Source: Desulfobacterales bacterium (GTDB taxonomy: Bacteria > Desulfobacterota > Desulfobacteria > Desulfobacterales > Desulfosalsimonadaceae). Taken from it: a DNA stretch of 6,585 nucleotides. The stretch covers positions 1 through 6,585 of the forward strand of contig SLIE01000164.1 of the NCBI GenBank assembly GCA_007135795.1, in the 5' to 3' direction. A program made the position numbers and the translations under genes. Positions 6,585 through 6,585 of this stretch are shown in pieces. The notes beneath the pieces were generated by a model. The model did no database searches and had not been told where the DNA came from. It worked only from the letters and a program-made list of their open reading frames with translations. Numbering within the stretch: the stretch's first letter is position 1; each line of letters opens with the position of its first letter.

Positions 6585-6585
6585 G

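Noticed and set aside
6358..6585. CRISPR array
   Set aside because: There are only two repeats of 60 bp, each a full inverted repeat, with a single 107-base spacer and no cas genes.

Overview
The window holds two large plus-strand genes, co-directional and separated by 76 bp, followed by a short non-coding tail with repeats. Base composition looks balanced to slightly GC-rich. The protein signatures are those of a helicase/nuclease pair known mainly from Proteobacteria (usually annotated 'probable DNA repair protein', TIGR03623-like, next to a UvrD/REP-type helicase). A delta-proteobacterial (Desulfobacterota) or other proteobacterial host is my best guess. It rests on recalled family resemblance only; there is no rRNA or other phylogenetic marker here.

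Layout. Positions 20-2752: a 910-residue AddB-like subunit with a helicase-like scaffold lacking a Walker A motif, a C-terminal PD-(D/E)XK nuclease, and a four-cysteine C...CX2CX5C Fe-S 'staple'. Positions 2753-2828: a short gap with the ribosome binding site of the second gene and a 26-codon mini-ORF that bridges the two genes. Positions 2829-6323: a 1164-residue AddA/RecB-like subunit with a complete SF1A (UvrD-type) helicase motor and its own C-terminal PD-(D/E)XK nuclease. Positions 6324-6585: no gene. This tail holds two nearly identical 60-bp nested palindromic elements (6358-6417 and 6525-6584, one base different) and a likely decayed fragment of a third (6326-6354).

The two proteins should form one heterodimeric, ATP-driven, two-nuclease machine that processes double-strand DNA ends for recombination, by analogy with AddAB. 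The gene order (AddB-like then AddA-like) matches canonical addBA operons. The system is recognisable rather than wholly new, but this branch differs from textbook AddAB and I know of little direct experimental work on it.

Points worth a second look: the self-similar palindromes, which can fold either as two small hairpins or one long one; a dnaX-type slippery heptamer with a downstream hairpin near the 3' end of the helicase gene, whose -1 frame adds a hydrophobic tail; the bridging mini-ORF; and a strongly G-over-C, TTG-leucine-rich 5' end of the first gene. No tRNA, rRNA, CRISPR array, transposase gene or classical terminator with a T-tract was seen.
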